Below are positions 1-7,816 of a DNA stretch of 11,442 bases, in pieces (within the stretch, counting starts at the first letter, position 1; the number at the start of each line of letters is the position of its first letter). Below the pieces are notes generated by a model. The model was not told the origin of the DNA. It was given only the letters and a program-made list of their open reading frames with translations, and searched no databases. Where the stretch lies: contig JAHEMX010000066.1 in the NCBI GenBank assembly GCA_024643445.1, forward strand, positions 1-11,442, given 5' to 3'. Source of the DNA: Desulfobulbaceae bacterium. GTDB lineage: Bacteria; Desulfobacterota; Desulfobulbia; Desulfobulbales; Desulfocapsaceae. Made by a program: the position numbers and the translations under genes.

Positions 1-1348
1 TGATGACTGAAACCGGTCGGTCCGACGAGACAACGACGATGACCGTATGCGGATTCTGTGCGGTAAATCGCAGGGCGGAGTTATATCGTGCACCGCGGGA
101 ACGATCCTCCAGGGTAATCGCAGGACCGTCAAGCAGGCAGGCAAAACGGTGAAGCTGGCGGTCGGAACCGATTTGCAGCGCGCCGTCGACCCGTGCAAGA
201 TCACAGGCAAGATCGAGAAGGTTTGATCGTTCAAGGTCGAGTCGGTTTTCGAGATTCTGACCGGCAATCTGGGTAATCGGCTGGTTCAGATCAACAACGA
301 TGGTGCAGCCGAAATGTTCTGTCTCGGCATAGTGAACGATGGAGGAAACGATATGATAGAGGCTGCTTCGCTCTGAACTGTCGAGATCGTAATCGAGCAG
401 CGCTTCTTCAATCTGGAACAGCTTTGCCTGGTGGGTTGCCGAAGAGTAGGCCCCGTCAGCGAAACTGCAGGTACTCTGGTCATTGACCCGCAGAAAACCA
501 AAAAGCCCCCGAAAGTCGGCGCTTATATTAAACGGTTCGATGCGGCCCCGTGCTATGCCAAGAATATGTCTTCCGTCTGATACAAGATGATTCCTGAATT
601 TCTGGACAGCCTGCAATAATTTCCGAACATGCTTGTGATTGGTCAGGGGTGGTTGTTCGTGGTGGTGAAAACGGGCGAGAAAATCAAGCGCGTCAACATG
701 GCATGATTCGATGAAGATGAGTTCACCGTTCGGAGATTTCCTTTCCTCCCTTGTTTTAGAAATGGCAAGGATGGCGTTAAGGATGGCATAGATATCGAGC
801 TGCGACTGTGGTTTGGAAAACAGCTCGAGCTCTCGCTTGATATGATCATTGACCGCATGGGTGGCGTATTCACGCAGAAACCGGCCTGATATGCCGGAAT
901 ACAGATCCTTTTTATTTGCTATATCGTGGGAGAAACGCAGGGTCGCATGTTCGAGCCAGCGTTCGGTTGGTCCGGTAGAGAGGATTTCAGGATGATGATC
1001 GGTGAACCACATCTGGTACATCACCGGCCCGGACTGTCCGCCAAATGAAATGATGCCATCGATGTCGATGTCGGTGATTTTTTCAATCTGGTTATATGGC
1101 TTGTCCTGAAAGTGCTGCATGACTGGAATGGCGGTCCGGTCCCGGTCGAAAAAAGTCGATAGAATCTTGCTTTCATGACCGCGCAGCAGGTTAAGCGGAT
1201 CACAGATGAAAAACTCTTCCTGGATATTTAAACGGAAAATGACGGCAACCCTGCTGGGGCCCGAATATTGTGTCAGGCCGTCTTTTACCCCCGCCAGTAT
1301 CTCCCTGACAACCTGATTGATGAAAATCTTTTCTTTTCCTGTAGTCAT
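1..1348 (-). CDS. DAC (DisA_N-type diadenylate cyclase) domain protein, 3' end cut by window edge
   Basis: An open frame runs from ATG at 1348 to the left edge (449 codons, no stop). Residues from about 328 to the edge match the DisA_N/DAC fold, which in known members condenses two ATP into cyclic di-AMP. I see a leading strand GCTIVVDLN, then DLARVDGAL with the DGA motif at 388-390, then SRGARYNSALRF at about 417-428 and a hydrophobic strand HTVIVVVSS. DGA and the second motif are 33 residues apart, as in Bacillus DisA, but the classical RHR reads RYN (R421, Y422, N423). Residues 1-327 hold mixed segments such as FGGQSGPVMYQMWF and FRGLFGFLRVND; they look like a soluble sensory region, which I cannot name. 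I see no signal peptide or membrane segment. No good Shine-Dalgarno precedes ATG 1348, but there is no ATG, GTG or TTG in frame between it and the upstream TAG at 1568. Cyclase activity is inferred, not shown. Confidence 0.85.
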   Translation of the reverse strand, partial: MTTGKEKIFINQVVREILAGVKDGLTQYSGPSRVAVIFRLNIQEEFFICDPLNLLRGHESKILSTFFDRDRTAIPVMQHFQDKPYNQIEKITDIDIDGIISFGGQSGPVMYQMWFTDHHPEILSTGPTERWLEHATLRFSHDIANKKDLYSGISGRFLREYATHAVNDHIKRELELFSKPQSQLDIYAILNAILAISKTREERKSPNGELIFIESCHVDALDFLARFHHHEQPPLTNHKHVRKLLQAVQKFRNHLVSDGRHILGIARGRIEPFNISADFRGLFGFLRVNDQSTCSFADGAYSSATHQAKLFQIEEALLDYDLDSSERSSLYHIVSSIVHYAETEHFGCTIVVDLNQPITQIAGQNLENRLDLERSNLLDLACDLARVDGALQIGSDRQLHRFACLLDGPAITLEDRSRGARYNSALRFTAQNPHTVIVVVSSDRPVSVI

Positions 1349-1392
1349 CAGTGGATACGAGGTAAAGGATAAGCTAAGTACGGGCCTATGGT

Positions 1393-1421
1393 ATGTTAGA
1401 CAATTCTTGGGATTTGGTGAA
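1393..1421 (-). promoter_or_regulatory. weak candidate sigma70 promoter for the DAC gene
   Basis: On the minus strand, TTCACC (1421-1416) and TAACAT (1398-1393) are separated by 17 bases. Each matches 4 of 6 consensus positions. It lies about 45 bases before ATG 1348. This is a weak match that could be chance; the gene may instead be transcribed from the RNase promoter. Confidence 0.22.
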
Positions 1422-1567
1422 GTGTTTTTTTCGGCCGTTGCCGGTATTGCGACAATTGGGGCCGGAGTAGACGACTGATAACGGCGTCCGGAGGTGATCC
1501 AACAGGCCGCCGCTGGGTGCTGGAGAAGAAAGAAACAATTGAATGCTGGCGAGGCCGGCGCAGTTTT

Positions 1568-3580
1568 CTACCAGTCAAACCTGGCGGCATTGTCCAGCGG
1601 GTCAACCTTGACAGCGCGCACCGATACCCTGGATCCCGGTTCGGGCGGCGGTACTCGGTTTGCCGGAAGATCGATATCCATGAGAATATCGGTAAGAAGC
1701 AGGTTGACTCGCTTCGGTTTACTCTCGATGACAATCGCCTCAAGTGGTGTGTTTTTCCGTTCCTCTAGGTACTTTAACAGCCAGTATCGATGTCTTTGCT
1801 GTTTTACGTTGTTTGCCGTAGCCAGTGTTCTGGAAATAACAGAGGTGAAATCCTTGCACATTTCCTCGGTGAAACAGTGAGAGCGCCGGCGCACGAGATT
1901 ATTGATCTGGTGCTGCATGACCAGGTCGAGCAATCGCCTGATAGGCGAGGTGACCGTGGTGTAATAGCTGACGCCCAGACCGCTGTGTGGTTTGGCTTCG
2001 GTGAGAAGTTCACTCCGCGGCAGATTTTTGCGCTGCAGGGTATTGAGGAAAAGATCGTCATCTTCGCCGTGTACCACCCGTCTGGTTATTTTTGCCTGTG
2101 ATCTGAAAAGCCCGGGAGACATGCGGTCAGAAACATACCGGGCCGCTTCGGTATTGGTCAAAATCATCATTTCTGAAATGATGGTCCTGGCCGGGGTATC
2201 GGTCCGGCCAAGTGAGACATGGGGGGTACCGTTACCGTCAATGTGAATGTTTACGTCGGGAAAGGGCAGCAATAGTGCGCCGGCATCAATCCTTTTTTGC
2301 CTGAGCTTTTGTCGCAGCATATTGAGGATGATAAGATCAGGATCCGAGGGGATCATCCGGTCGGCGTCCTCGTATGTCAGCCGCCTCGCGACGCGGATGA
2401 TTGATGGAAATATCCGTACCTTCAAGACCTCGGCTTCTGGAGAAAGCACAATCATATGGCTCAAGGTCGCTCTGATTTCACCCTGAATGAGACTGCACAC
2501 GCCCTGCGAAAGATGACGCGGCAGCATCGGTACCTGGCCTTCCGGAAAATACAGAGAGGTTCCCCTGTCCATAGCCTCCTGAAACAGCGAGTCGCCGGGT
2601 CTGACATAATGAGCTACATCAGAAATATGGATACCAACCAGATAATTGTTATCCTGTCTTTCGACGGTCAGGGCATCATCAAAATCAAGCGTCGTCGCAC
2701 CGTCTATCGTCAGGGGAGCGAGGTGCGTCAGGTCTACACGGGCCGGATCTTCGAATAGCGTGTCATTGCCGTACTGGAGAATTGCCTCGGCGCGCTGCCT
2801 GGCCCTGGTACTGAATGCGGTGGGCAGTTTCTGGCGAAGAAGCGGTATGTTGATATTGTTTTTCCAGATACCGTTTTTTACGAAGAGATGGTAGATGTCA
2901 TGCGGTTTGGTAAAGCCGGATTCCTTCAGGATTTGTCGGGCCGTATCTGCCTGCTCTGACTCGGTTCCATAGAGATAATAATCCTGCAGCATCGAAACAA
3001 GTGGTTCTTCGCCTGGCGAGGGTGCGGTCGCGTCGTTGCGGCCTGCGGAAATTCTTTTTAAAAAAGAAACGCCGTTATCGACGAGCTGCAGTTTTTCCGC
3101 TTCCTTTTCCAGCTGCAGCTTCAGTTGTTCAACTTTCTCAGGTGAGTGGACCTTGATCTTTCCTTCCCGATATTTAAAGAATAGTTTGTCTTTAAATACG
3201 GAGCGCAGGAAGGCTGAAACAATGTCATCATCGGCGGTGCAGCCGAAGGTCAGTTCGGCAAGAAAGTCGGGCTCGAAGGTGTCAGTCCTCTCGTCACAGG
3301 CTAACTCCCAGAGCATTTCGAGGTCGACACGTTCCATCAGGGTGTGACGCTTGTCCGTGGTATCCTTGAGGAGCTTTACCAGGGTATCACGATCCGGTTC
3401 AGTGTTGTGGTTTGATTCTGAACAGTGGACAATCCTCGATACCGGCAGATTGATTTCCCTGCCGTTCTGATTGAGCAGACGAACACGTTTTGGCTGGCTA
3501 TCGGTAACGAGACCGCAAATGAACTTGCCGTTGTCGAGGTACTCGATGAGCTTTCCTGAATTGATACTGAAAAAAACCAT
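1568..3580 (-). CDS. RNase II/RNase R family 3'-5' exoribonuclease (RNB domain)
   Basis: A 670-residue protein, close to the ~640 of Escherichia coli RNase II. This family degrades single-stranded RNA processively from the 3' end in the cytoplasm, using Mg2+. The catalytic motif is intact: LTIDGATTLDFDDAL gives the four metal-binding aspartates D293, D299, D301 and D302. It is followed by HISDVAHYVRPGD (318-330) and the RNA-binding arginines in VTSPIRR (543-549). The N-terminus (GKLIEYLDNGKFICGLV, then RVRLLNQNGREINLP) resembles the small beta-barrel of cyanobacterial and plastid RNase II-like enzymes rather than the classical cold-shock pair, by memory of those families. A small S1-like tail (about 612-670, AIVIESKPKRVNLLL) closes the protein, which ends in TAG. 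ATG 3580 has only a poor ribosome binding site. It is divergent from era and lies 219 bases upstream of the DAC gene on the same strand. I cannot tell RNase II from RNase R by role, so no symbol is given. Confidence 0.95.
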   Translation of the reverse strand: MVFFSINSGKLIEYLDNGKFICGLVTDSQPKRVRLLNQNGREINLPVSRIVHCSESNHNTEPDRDTLVKLLKDTTDKRHTLMERVDLEMLWELACDERTDTFEPDFLAELTFGCTADDDIVSAFLRSVFKDKLFFKYREGKIKVHSPEKVEQLKLQLEKEAEKLQLVDNGVSFLKRISAGRNDATAPSPGEEPLVSMLQDYYLYGTESEQADTARQILKESGFTKPHDIYHLFVKNGIWKNNINIPLLRQKLPTAFSTRARQRAEAILQYGNDTLFEDPARVDLTHLAPLTIDGATTLDFDDALTVERQDNNYLVGIHISDVAHYVRPGDSLFQEAMDRGTSLYFPEGQVPMLPRHLSQGVCSLIQGEIRATLSHMIVLSPEAEVLKVRIFPSIIRVARRLTYEDADRMIPSDPDLIILNMLRQKLRQKRIDAGALLLPFPDVNIHIDGNGTPHVSLGRTDTPARTIISEMMILTNTEAARYVSDRMSPGLFRSQAKITRRVVHGEDDDLFLNTLQRKNLPRSELLTEAKPHSGLGVSYYTTVTSPIRRLLDLVMQHQINNLVRRRSHCFTEEMCKDFTSVISRTLATANNVKQQRHRYWLLKYLEERKNTPLEAIVIESKPKRVNLLLTDILMDIDLPANRVPPPEPGSRVSVRAVKVDPLDNAARFDW

Positions 3581-3729
3581 AGAACTGAGTTGTTTACGTT
3601 TCCTGCAAAAGGCCGAGAAAAAAATTAGTAAGAATCAATATCCCCCTCTTGTGCGGCTTGTTTTGGGGAATTGACCTGTTTTTTCACTTAAACTGTTAAA
3701 TATAGTGTATTTTAGTCTTTTCACCACTC

Positions 3730-3735
3730 TATAAT
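3730..3735 (+). promoter_or_regulatory. candidate -10 element of the era promoter
   Basis: A perfect TATAAT lies 28 bases before the era ATG in the AT-rich divergent gap (3581-3763). No good -35 hexamer sits 16-18 bases upstream. A TTGACC at 3671-3676 is too far from this -10 to pair with it, and could pair only with poorer hexamers. I found no convincing promoter for the RNase on the other strand in this gap, although it must have one here or further upstream. Confidence 0.35.
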
Positions 3736-3763
3736 CTCACAAAAAAGATAAAATATTTTAAAT

Positions 3764-4687
3764 ATGGCGCAAGAAATGGATTTTTCGCAAGACGAATCAG
3801 TGATTTCTGGAATGGTTGCCTTGGTCGGACCGCCGAATGCCGGAAAATCGACATTGCTCAACACCCTGCTGAAACAGAAAATTTCGATAGTCACACCGAA
3901 ACCTCAAACGACGAGAAACCGGATTGCCGGGGTGTTAAACGAAGCTGACTATCAGATTGTTTTTCTCGATACGCCGGGATTGCATCGATCGGGTTCACTG
4001 CTGAACCGAGAACTCGTCAGAATTGCCATGGCAAGTTTGAAGGATGTCGATGCGGTCGTCTTTCTGCTCGATGTCTCCACCTCCTTGCCTGCAACGAAAC
4101 AAGCCCAAAAGCGTGAAGAATACCTGGATTATTTTAAAGAAATAAACTGTCCGGCCCTGCTGCTGCTGAACAAGATAGACCTTGTCGACAGGACCAAGGT
4201 CCTGTCGCTGATTGCCAGCTATTCAGAGCTTTACCCTTTTAAAGCGATAATACCGATTTCAGCGAAAAAAGGCGATGGTACCCAACGGCTTGTCGGTGAA
4301 TTGCTCACTTTACTGCCGAAGGGCCATCGTTATTATCCTGAGGACGTGCCGACTGACGCGAGCGAGCGGTTTCTTGCTGCCGAGATTGTCAGGGAAAAAG
4401 TCTTTCTGTTGACGGGGCAGGAAATACCCTATTCTTCTGCCGTGATGATTGATTCCTTCAAAGAGGAAGCGCATCGGGTTACCATTCATGCGACCATCTA
4501 CCTTGAGCGGGCTTCTCAAAAAGGAATTGTTATTGGAAAGGGTGGCAGCAAGCTAAAAGCGATAGGTATTGCCGCCCGGCATGACATTGAGGAACTGGTG
4601 GACAAGAAGGTTGTTCTTAAGCTGTGGGTGAAAATACGCAAAAACTGGTCGAGTGACGCATCCTTCCTGAAGGAGCTCGGCTTCTAG
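3764..4687 (+). CDS. era: GTPase Era, 16S rRNA-binding ribosome assembly factor
   Basis: A 307-residue protein of normal Era length. Era binds GTP through a Ras-like domain and the 3' end of 16S rRNA through a C-terminal KH domain, and acts late in 30S subunit maturation. The G1 loop is GPPNAGKS (22-29; Ala where many Era proteins have Val). The switch I region is PKPQTTRNR (45-53), G3 is DTPG (69-72), G4 is NKID (136-139) and G5 is SAK (166-168). The linker shows the family signature FLLTGQEIPYS (214-224), and the KH loop is IGKGG (257-261). ATG 3764 is chosen because it gives a usual short N-terminal extension, but the ribosome binding site is weak and ATG at 3776 is an alternative. It stands alone on the plus strand, divergent from the RNase and convergent with the DUF1992 gene, with 32 bases between the stop codons. 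Confidence 0.98.
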   Translation: MAQEMDFSQDESVISGMVALVGPPNAGKSTLLNTLLKQKISIVTPKPQTTRNRIAGVLNEADYQIVFLDTPGLHRSGSLLNRELVRIAMASLKDVDAVVFLLDVSTSLPATKQAQKREEYLDYFKEINCPALLLLNKIDLVDRTKVLSLIASYSELYPFKAIIPISAKKGDGTQRLVGELLTLLPKGHRYYPEDVPTDASERFLAAEIVREKVFLLTGQEIPYSSAVMIDSFKEEAHRVTIHATIYLERASQKGIVIGKGGSKLKAIGIAARHDIEELVDKKVVLKLWVKIRKNWSSDASFLKELGF

Positions 4688-4719
4688 CCGTACGTTGGAG
4701 ACCTTTTCCGCAACGGTGC

Positions 4720-5124
4720 TCAGGTTTTATTCCCGGATGAGCCCGGAGTGCGCAACGTTATTTTTTCAACAACCTTCCGGTAATACTGATCATCATCACT
4801 TATCGATGAGGGGCGGGATCGCTGGGCGTCCAGCTTCATCAGCAACAGGTTCAACTTCTTGATCTGCTTGACACGCAGGTGTTCATCTTCGGTCTTGGCT
4901 ATCAGGTCTTCGAGTTTCTGTACTTCTTTTCTTGTCTCGACTTCGGGGGGGAGATAACCGCTGTTTTTGAGAATTTTGTAGGCCATTCGGAGATCCTCGG
5001 GGACAAAGCCGTCCTCTTTCTCGAGAGGTAGCGGCCTGTTCTTCCAGCTCTCCGTGTTCAAGCTCCCGTTTTGGATCGCCTCGGCAATGCGCCGCTCGGC
5101 AATGATGTACAGCGCCTGGTTCAA
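4720..5124 (-). CDS. DUF1992 (DnaJ homologue subfamily C member 28-like conserved domain) protein, TTG start
   Basis: A 134-residue soluble protein with the whole DUF1992 pattern: IAERRIAEAIQNG near the start, FVPEDLRMAYKILKNSGYLPPE in the middle, then a charged helical region with KLEDLI and KQIKKLNLLL. The name comes from eukaryotic DNAJC28; there is no J domain or HPD motif here, so it is not a co-chaperone by sequence, and the bacterial function is unknown to me. The start is TTG at 5124. An in-frame TAG at 5142-5140 lies five codons upstream, so no further extension is possible, and a purine-rich GGAAGAGAG (5135-5127) sits just before the TTG as a ribosome binding site. It is the last gene of the ftsE-to-ctpA run, 37 bases after ctpA, so it is probably co-transcribed. 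That position need not mean a shared function. Confidence 0.9.
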   Translation of the reverse strand: MNQALYIIAERRIAEAIQNGSLNTESWKNRPLPLEKEDGFVPEDLRMAYKILKNSGYLPPEVETRKEVQKLEDLIAKTEDEHLRVKQIKKLNLLLMKLDAQRSRPSSISDDDQYYRKVVEKITLRTPGSSGNKT

Positions 5125-5161
5125 TGCTCTCTTCCGGCGCTATGGTCTCTGGATTTCACTT

Positions 5162-6499
5162 TTACTTGGTTCTCTCTGTTTTTGATTCATCTCTAAAAGA
5201 GGCATACAGCGCGAGACTCTTCACGATATCGAAGGCCGACTGCAGCTGATTGTCATCTTGCAGACGGGAAAGGGCATCTCCGGTCATGGGATCGCTGCTT
5301 TTCTCCAGATTTGCTTCAGCATTGGAAAAATGATTCTCCAGATCTTTCTCCCGAACCTGCTGGGTTCTCTCCTCTTTCTGATCCTCTGATCCAGGCTCGA
5401 TAGCCTTGATGATGACATCAGGCGTGATTCCCGTCTCCTGGATGGAGCGGCCGCTGGGGGTATAGTAGCGGGCTGTTGTCATTTTCAGGGCGGCTCCGTC
5501 GGCTAGCGGAATGATAGTCTGCACAGATCCCTTGCCAAATGTCTGTGTTCCGGCTACCACCGCCCGGCGATGATCCTGCAGGGCCCCGGCTACAATTTCA
5601 GAGGCGCTTGCCGATCCCTCGTTGACCAGCACCACCAGGGGATAGTTGCCCTGGGTGGTATTTGCATTGGCACTAAAGCTCATGTCCTGATCGCTTTTCC
5701 TGCCCCGGGTGGAGACAATCACCCCCTCATCAAGAAACAGGTCGGAAATGTTCACCGCCTGATCAAGCAATCCGCCCGGATTGTTCCTGAGATCCAGAAT
5801 GAGGCCTTGAAGGGAACCTTTTTCCTGGAGGATTTTGAGTTTATCCTTTACTTCATTTGTGGTGTTTCTCTGGAAATTGGAAATTCTGATATAGCCGAAA
5901 CCAGGTTTGATGGTGAATGACTTGACGGAGTAAACCGGGATATTTTCCCGGACGAGGGTATATTCCCTGAGGGCTTCAGCGCCATCCCGGTAGATGGATA
6001 TGGTCACCTCAGAGCCTTTGGCGCCGCGGAGCATTTTCACTGCTTCAAAGAGTGTTTTTCCTTTCGTTAACTGACCGTCGATCTTGATAATTTTATCCTG
6101 CGCCTTAATGCCGGCTTTCTGGGCAGGCGTATCCTCGATAGGTGATATAACCGTAATCACGCCGTCACGAATGGTGATCTCGATGCCGATGCCGGTAAAG
6201 GATCCGCTGGTATCGTCCTGAAATTCACGATAACTTTCAGGTTTCAGGTAGGATGAGTGAGGATCAAGAGAGAGTAGCAAGCCGTCGATGGCGCCCTCAA
6301 TTGCCTGTCTTGTCTGCAGTTCTTCGACATAGTTTTCCTGCAGGATGCTCAGTACGTTGGCAAACGTTTCAAGGTAGTGGTAGATGTCTTCCTGCTGTTT
6401 CGGTTCCTCAGAGCCAGAGACGCTGCCCGGCAGCAAAAAAAGAAAGAGAATCAGGGTCTGTATCGGAGGAACAACTTTTTTTACAATTGCTGGTATCAT
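5162..6499 (-). CDS. ctpA: carboxyl-terminal processing protease CtpA (S41 family)
   Basis: A 445-residue periplasmic serine protease. The first ~29 residues are a signal peptide or anchor (KK, then a hydrophobic run LILFLFLLPGSVSG). An N-terminal helical part (about 36-98) carries the family string LDPHSSYL (79-85). A PDZ domain (about 100-185) contains GIGIEI and the hinge AGIKAQDKIIKIDG. The S41 core has LILDLRNNPGGLL (233-245), the catalytic serine S298 in GSASASE, the lysine general base K323 in FGKGSVQ, and Q327. The last ~75 residues are charged and probably disordered. Such proteases trim or degrade substrates from exposed C-termini; in several Gram-negatives the targets include peptidoglycan hydrolases. 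It follows envC by 38 bases and precedes the DUF1992 gene by 37. This order with ftsEX and envC recurs in many bacteria, from general knowledge, and suggests control of cell-wall splitting. The ribosome binding site is weak. Confidence 0.97.
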   Translation of the reverse strand: MIPAIVKKVVPPIQTLILFLFLLPGSVSGSEEPKQQEDIYHYLETFANVLSILQENYVEELQTRQAIEGAIDGLLLSLDPHSSYLKPESYREFQDDTSGSFTGIGIEITIRDGVITVISPIEDTPAQKAGIKAQDKIIKIDGQLTKGKTLFEAVKMLRGAKGSEVTISIYRDGAEALREYTLVRENIPVYSVKSFTIKPGFGYIRISNFQRNTTNEVKDKLKILQEKGSLQGLILDLRNNPGGLLDQAVNISDLFLDEGVIVSTRGRKSDQDMSFSANANTTQGNYPLVVLVNEGSASASEIVAGALQDHRRAVVAGTQTFGKGSVQTIIPLADGAALKMTTARYYTPSGRSIQETGITPDVIIKAIEPGSEDQKEERTQQVREKDLENHFSNAEANLEKSSDPMTGDALSRLQDDNQLQSAFDIVKSLALYASFRDESKTERTK

Positions 6500-6537
6500 G
6501 CGCTGTATATTATGACCTGGTATTTTTTAATGCATCA

Positions 6538-7797
6538 TCAGGGTGTTGCCTGAGCCGCTGATTTTCCCGGCAGGACGAGCTTGGATGTGTCGAGCCAGAG
6601 AAGCGGGTCAAGATTCTCCGAGCCATGCCGTATCTCGAAATAGAGCCCTTCACTCATCAGGGTAGCAGTGTCTCCCATGAGTCCTATCTCTGAGAGTTCA
6701 TCAATCTTGTCACCTTTCTTAACAAGAAGACGTTCGATCCGTGAACTAACAGAATAATACTGATAACCATGATTAACAATAATGGTATTCCCGTATCCCC
6801 TGAGATATCCGGAGTACATCACCTCGCCCTCATGAATAGCTCTGACGATAGTGCCGGAGGGCGCCGCGATAGCGATTCCTCGTGAAACTGAAGTGATGCC
6901 GAGGCGGTTGGTTGTCTGCTCCTCAAATCGTGAAATAACCTCTCCATTCACCGGGGGAGGCATGGCGCCCTTGTTCCTGAGAAAACTCTGGTCGATAAGA
7001 TCTTCTTTTTTTTCAAGGACCTGAATGTTAGATGCCAGTGAGGTGGCGGCCTGTTCCATCTCCAGTATCGCCTGCTCGTGGAGCTTGGTCTCGGTGCGTA
7101 TTCTTGCCAGAAGAATCTCTTTTTCCTGTTTTATCAGATCAAGTTTCTCTTTTTCAGTGATATTCTGGTCGATAAATTCTTTGAGCAACCCCTGTTCCAG
7201 TTCAAAAGACTGAATTGAACGCTCGAGTTCTCCGATGGTATGACGGTAGGTATCTATCACCTGTCGATCATATTTAATCAGGGTCTGGAAAGAGTCGTTT
7301 ATTTGCAGGAGTTCAGGCAGGGTCTTGGTAGAGAAAGCCACATTCATAAAACCGATATTACCGGTCTTGTAATAGGCCTGGATTCTTTTCTGCAAATGCC
7401 CCTGAACGGTCTCCTTTTCATGGCGTGAACGAGCCAGTTCACGACCTTTTACCGCGATCAGTTCCTGCTGGGCCCGCATGCGGTCTTCGAGAACGTCGAG
7501 CTTCTCTTTTTGTTCAAGAAGCCTGCTGTCTATATCCTGGAGTTCAGCCAGCAGGTTCCGCTCCTGCTGCCGGTTCTGCTTGACCTGTTCCTGCTGTCTC
7601 TGGATACCTTGCTGCAGGCGACGAATATTGATCCGGTATTTCTTGATGCCCTGTGATATCTCGCTCTTTTTCGTTTCTCGTTCACTGATTGTTTCGCTGA
7701 AAGCGGTGACGCTCAGGAACATCGAGAATGCGAGGATAAGCCAGGCGATAGCGATCTTTCTGCTGAACGGAGGCTGGAGGAGGGGTGGTTTATACAT
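6538..7797 (-). CDS. envC: EnvC-type murein hydrolase activator (degenerate LytM/M23 domain)
   Basis: A 419-residue envelope protein. Residues 14-34 form a signal sequence (IAIAWLILAFSMFLSV). Residues about 36-270 are long coiled coil rich in Gln, Glu, Lys and Arg, interrupted near 141-175 by AYYKTGNIGFMNVAF, which resembles the helical regulatory part of EnvC. Residues about 280-405 are a LytM fold. Its zinc ligands are gone: the usual HxGID is SRGIA (305-309), the Tyr-x-His strand is YYSVSS, and HLHFE is GLYFE (384-388), much like SLYFEIR in E. coli EnvC. So it should not cut peptidoglycan itself but bind and activate an AmiA/B/C-type amidase, gated by FtsEX; the amidase is not in the window. 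It starts 15 bases after ftsX with almost no Shine-Dalgarno, so translation is probably coupled. An alternative name is 'murein hydrolase activator'; a NlpD-like role is less likely given its neighbours. Confidence 0.93.
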   Translation of the reverse strand: MYKPPLLQPPFSRKIAIAWLILAFSMFLSVTAFSETISERETKKSEISQGIKKYRINIRRLQQGIQRQQEQVKQNRQQERNLLAELQDIDSRLLEQKEKLDVLEDRMRAQQELIAVKGRELARSRHEKETVQGHLQKRIQAYYKTGNIGFMNVAFSTKTLPELLQINDSFQTLIKYDRQVIDTYRHTIGELERSIQSFELEQGLLKEFIDQNITEKEKLDLIKQEKEILLARIRTETKLHEQAILEMEQAATSLASNIQVLEKKEDLIDQSFLRNKGAMPPPVNGEVISRFEEQTTNRLGITSVSRGIAIAAPSGTIVRAIHEGEVMYSGYLRGYGNTIIVNHGYQYYSVSSRIERLLVKKGDKIDELSEIGLMGDTATLMSEGLYFEIRHGSENLDPLLWLDTSKLVLPGKSAAQATP

Positions 7798-7803
7798 CGG
7801 TCC

Positions 7804-7816
7804 GTGAACAGTTCAC
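7804..7816. repeat. 13-base inverted repeat at the ftsX/envC junction
   Basis: GTGAAC-A-GTTCAC is a perfect palindrome around one central base. It covers the ftsX stop codon and ends 7 bases before the envC ATG. In mRNA it could form at most a 5-bp stem with a 3-base loop. It may slightly shape the coupled start of envC, or be chance. Confidence 0.4.

Noticed and set aside
1396..1743. 115-codon minus-strand frame across the RNase end
   Set aside because: It is out of frame with both the RNase and the DAC gene, Arg/Pro/Ser-rich as expected of a shadow, and mostly inside the RNase gene.
1494..1880. 128-codon plus-strand frame over the RNase 3' end and the gap after it
   Set aside because: It largely overlaps the RNase coding sequence on the other strand and has no domain or convincing ribosome binding site.
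4693..4715. CGTTG/CAACG hairpin between the convergent era and DUF1992 stop codons, considered as a bidirectional terminator
   Set aside because: The stem is only 5 bp with a 13-base loop and no U-tract on either strand.
6538..7797. Reading the EnvC protein as an active M23 endopeptidase
   Set aside because: The zinc ligands of the HxxxD and HxH motifs are replaced, and the neighbours are ftsEX, so an activator role fits better.
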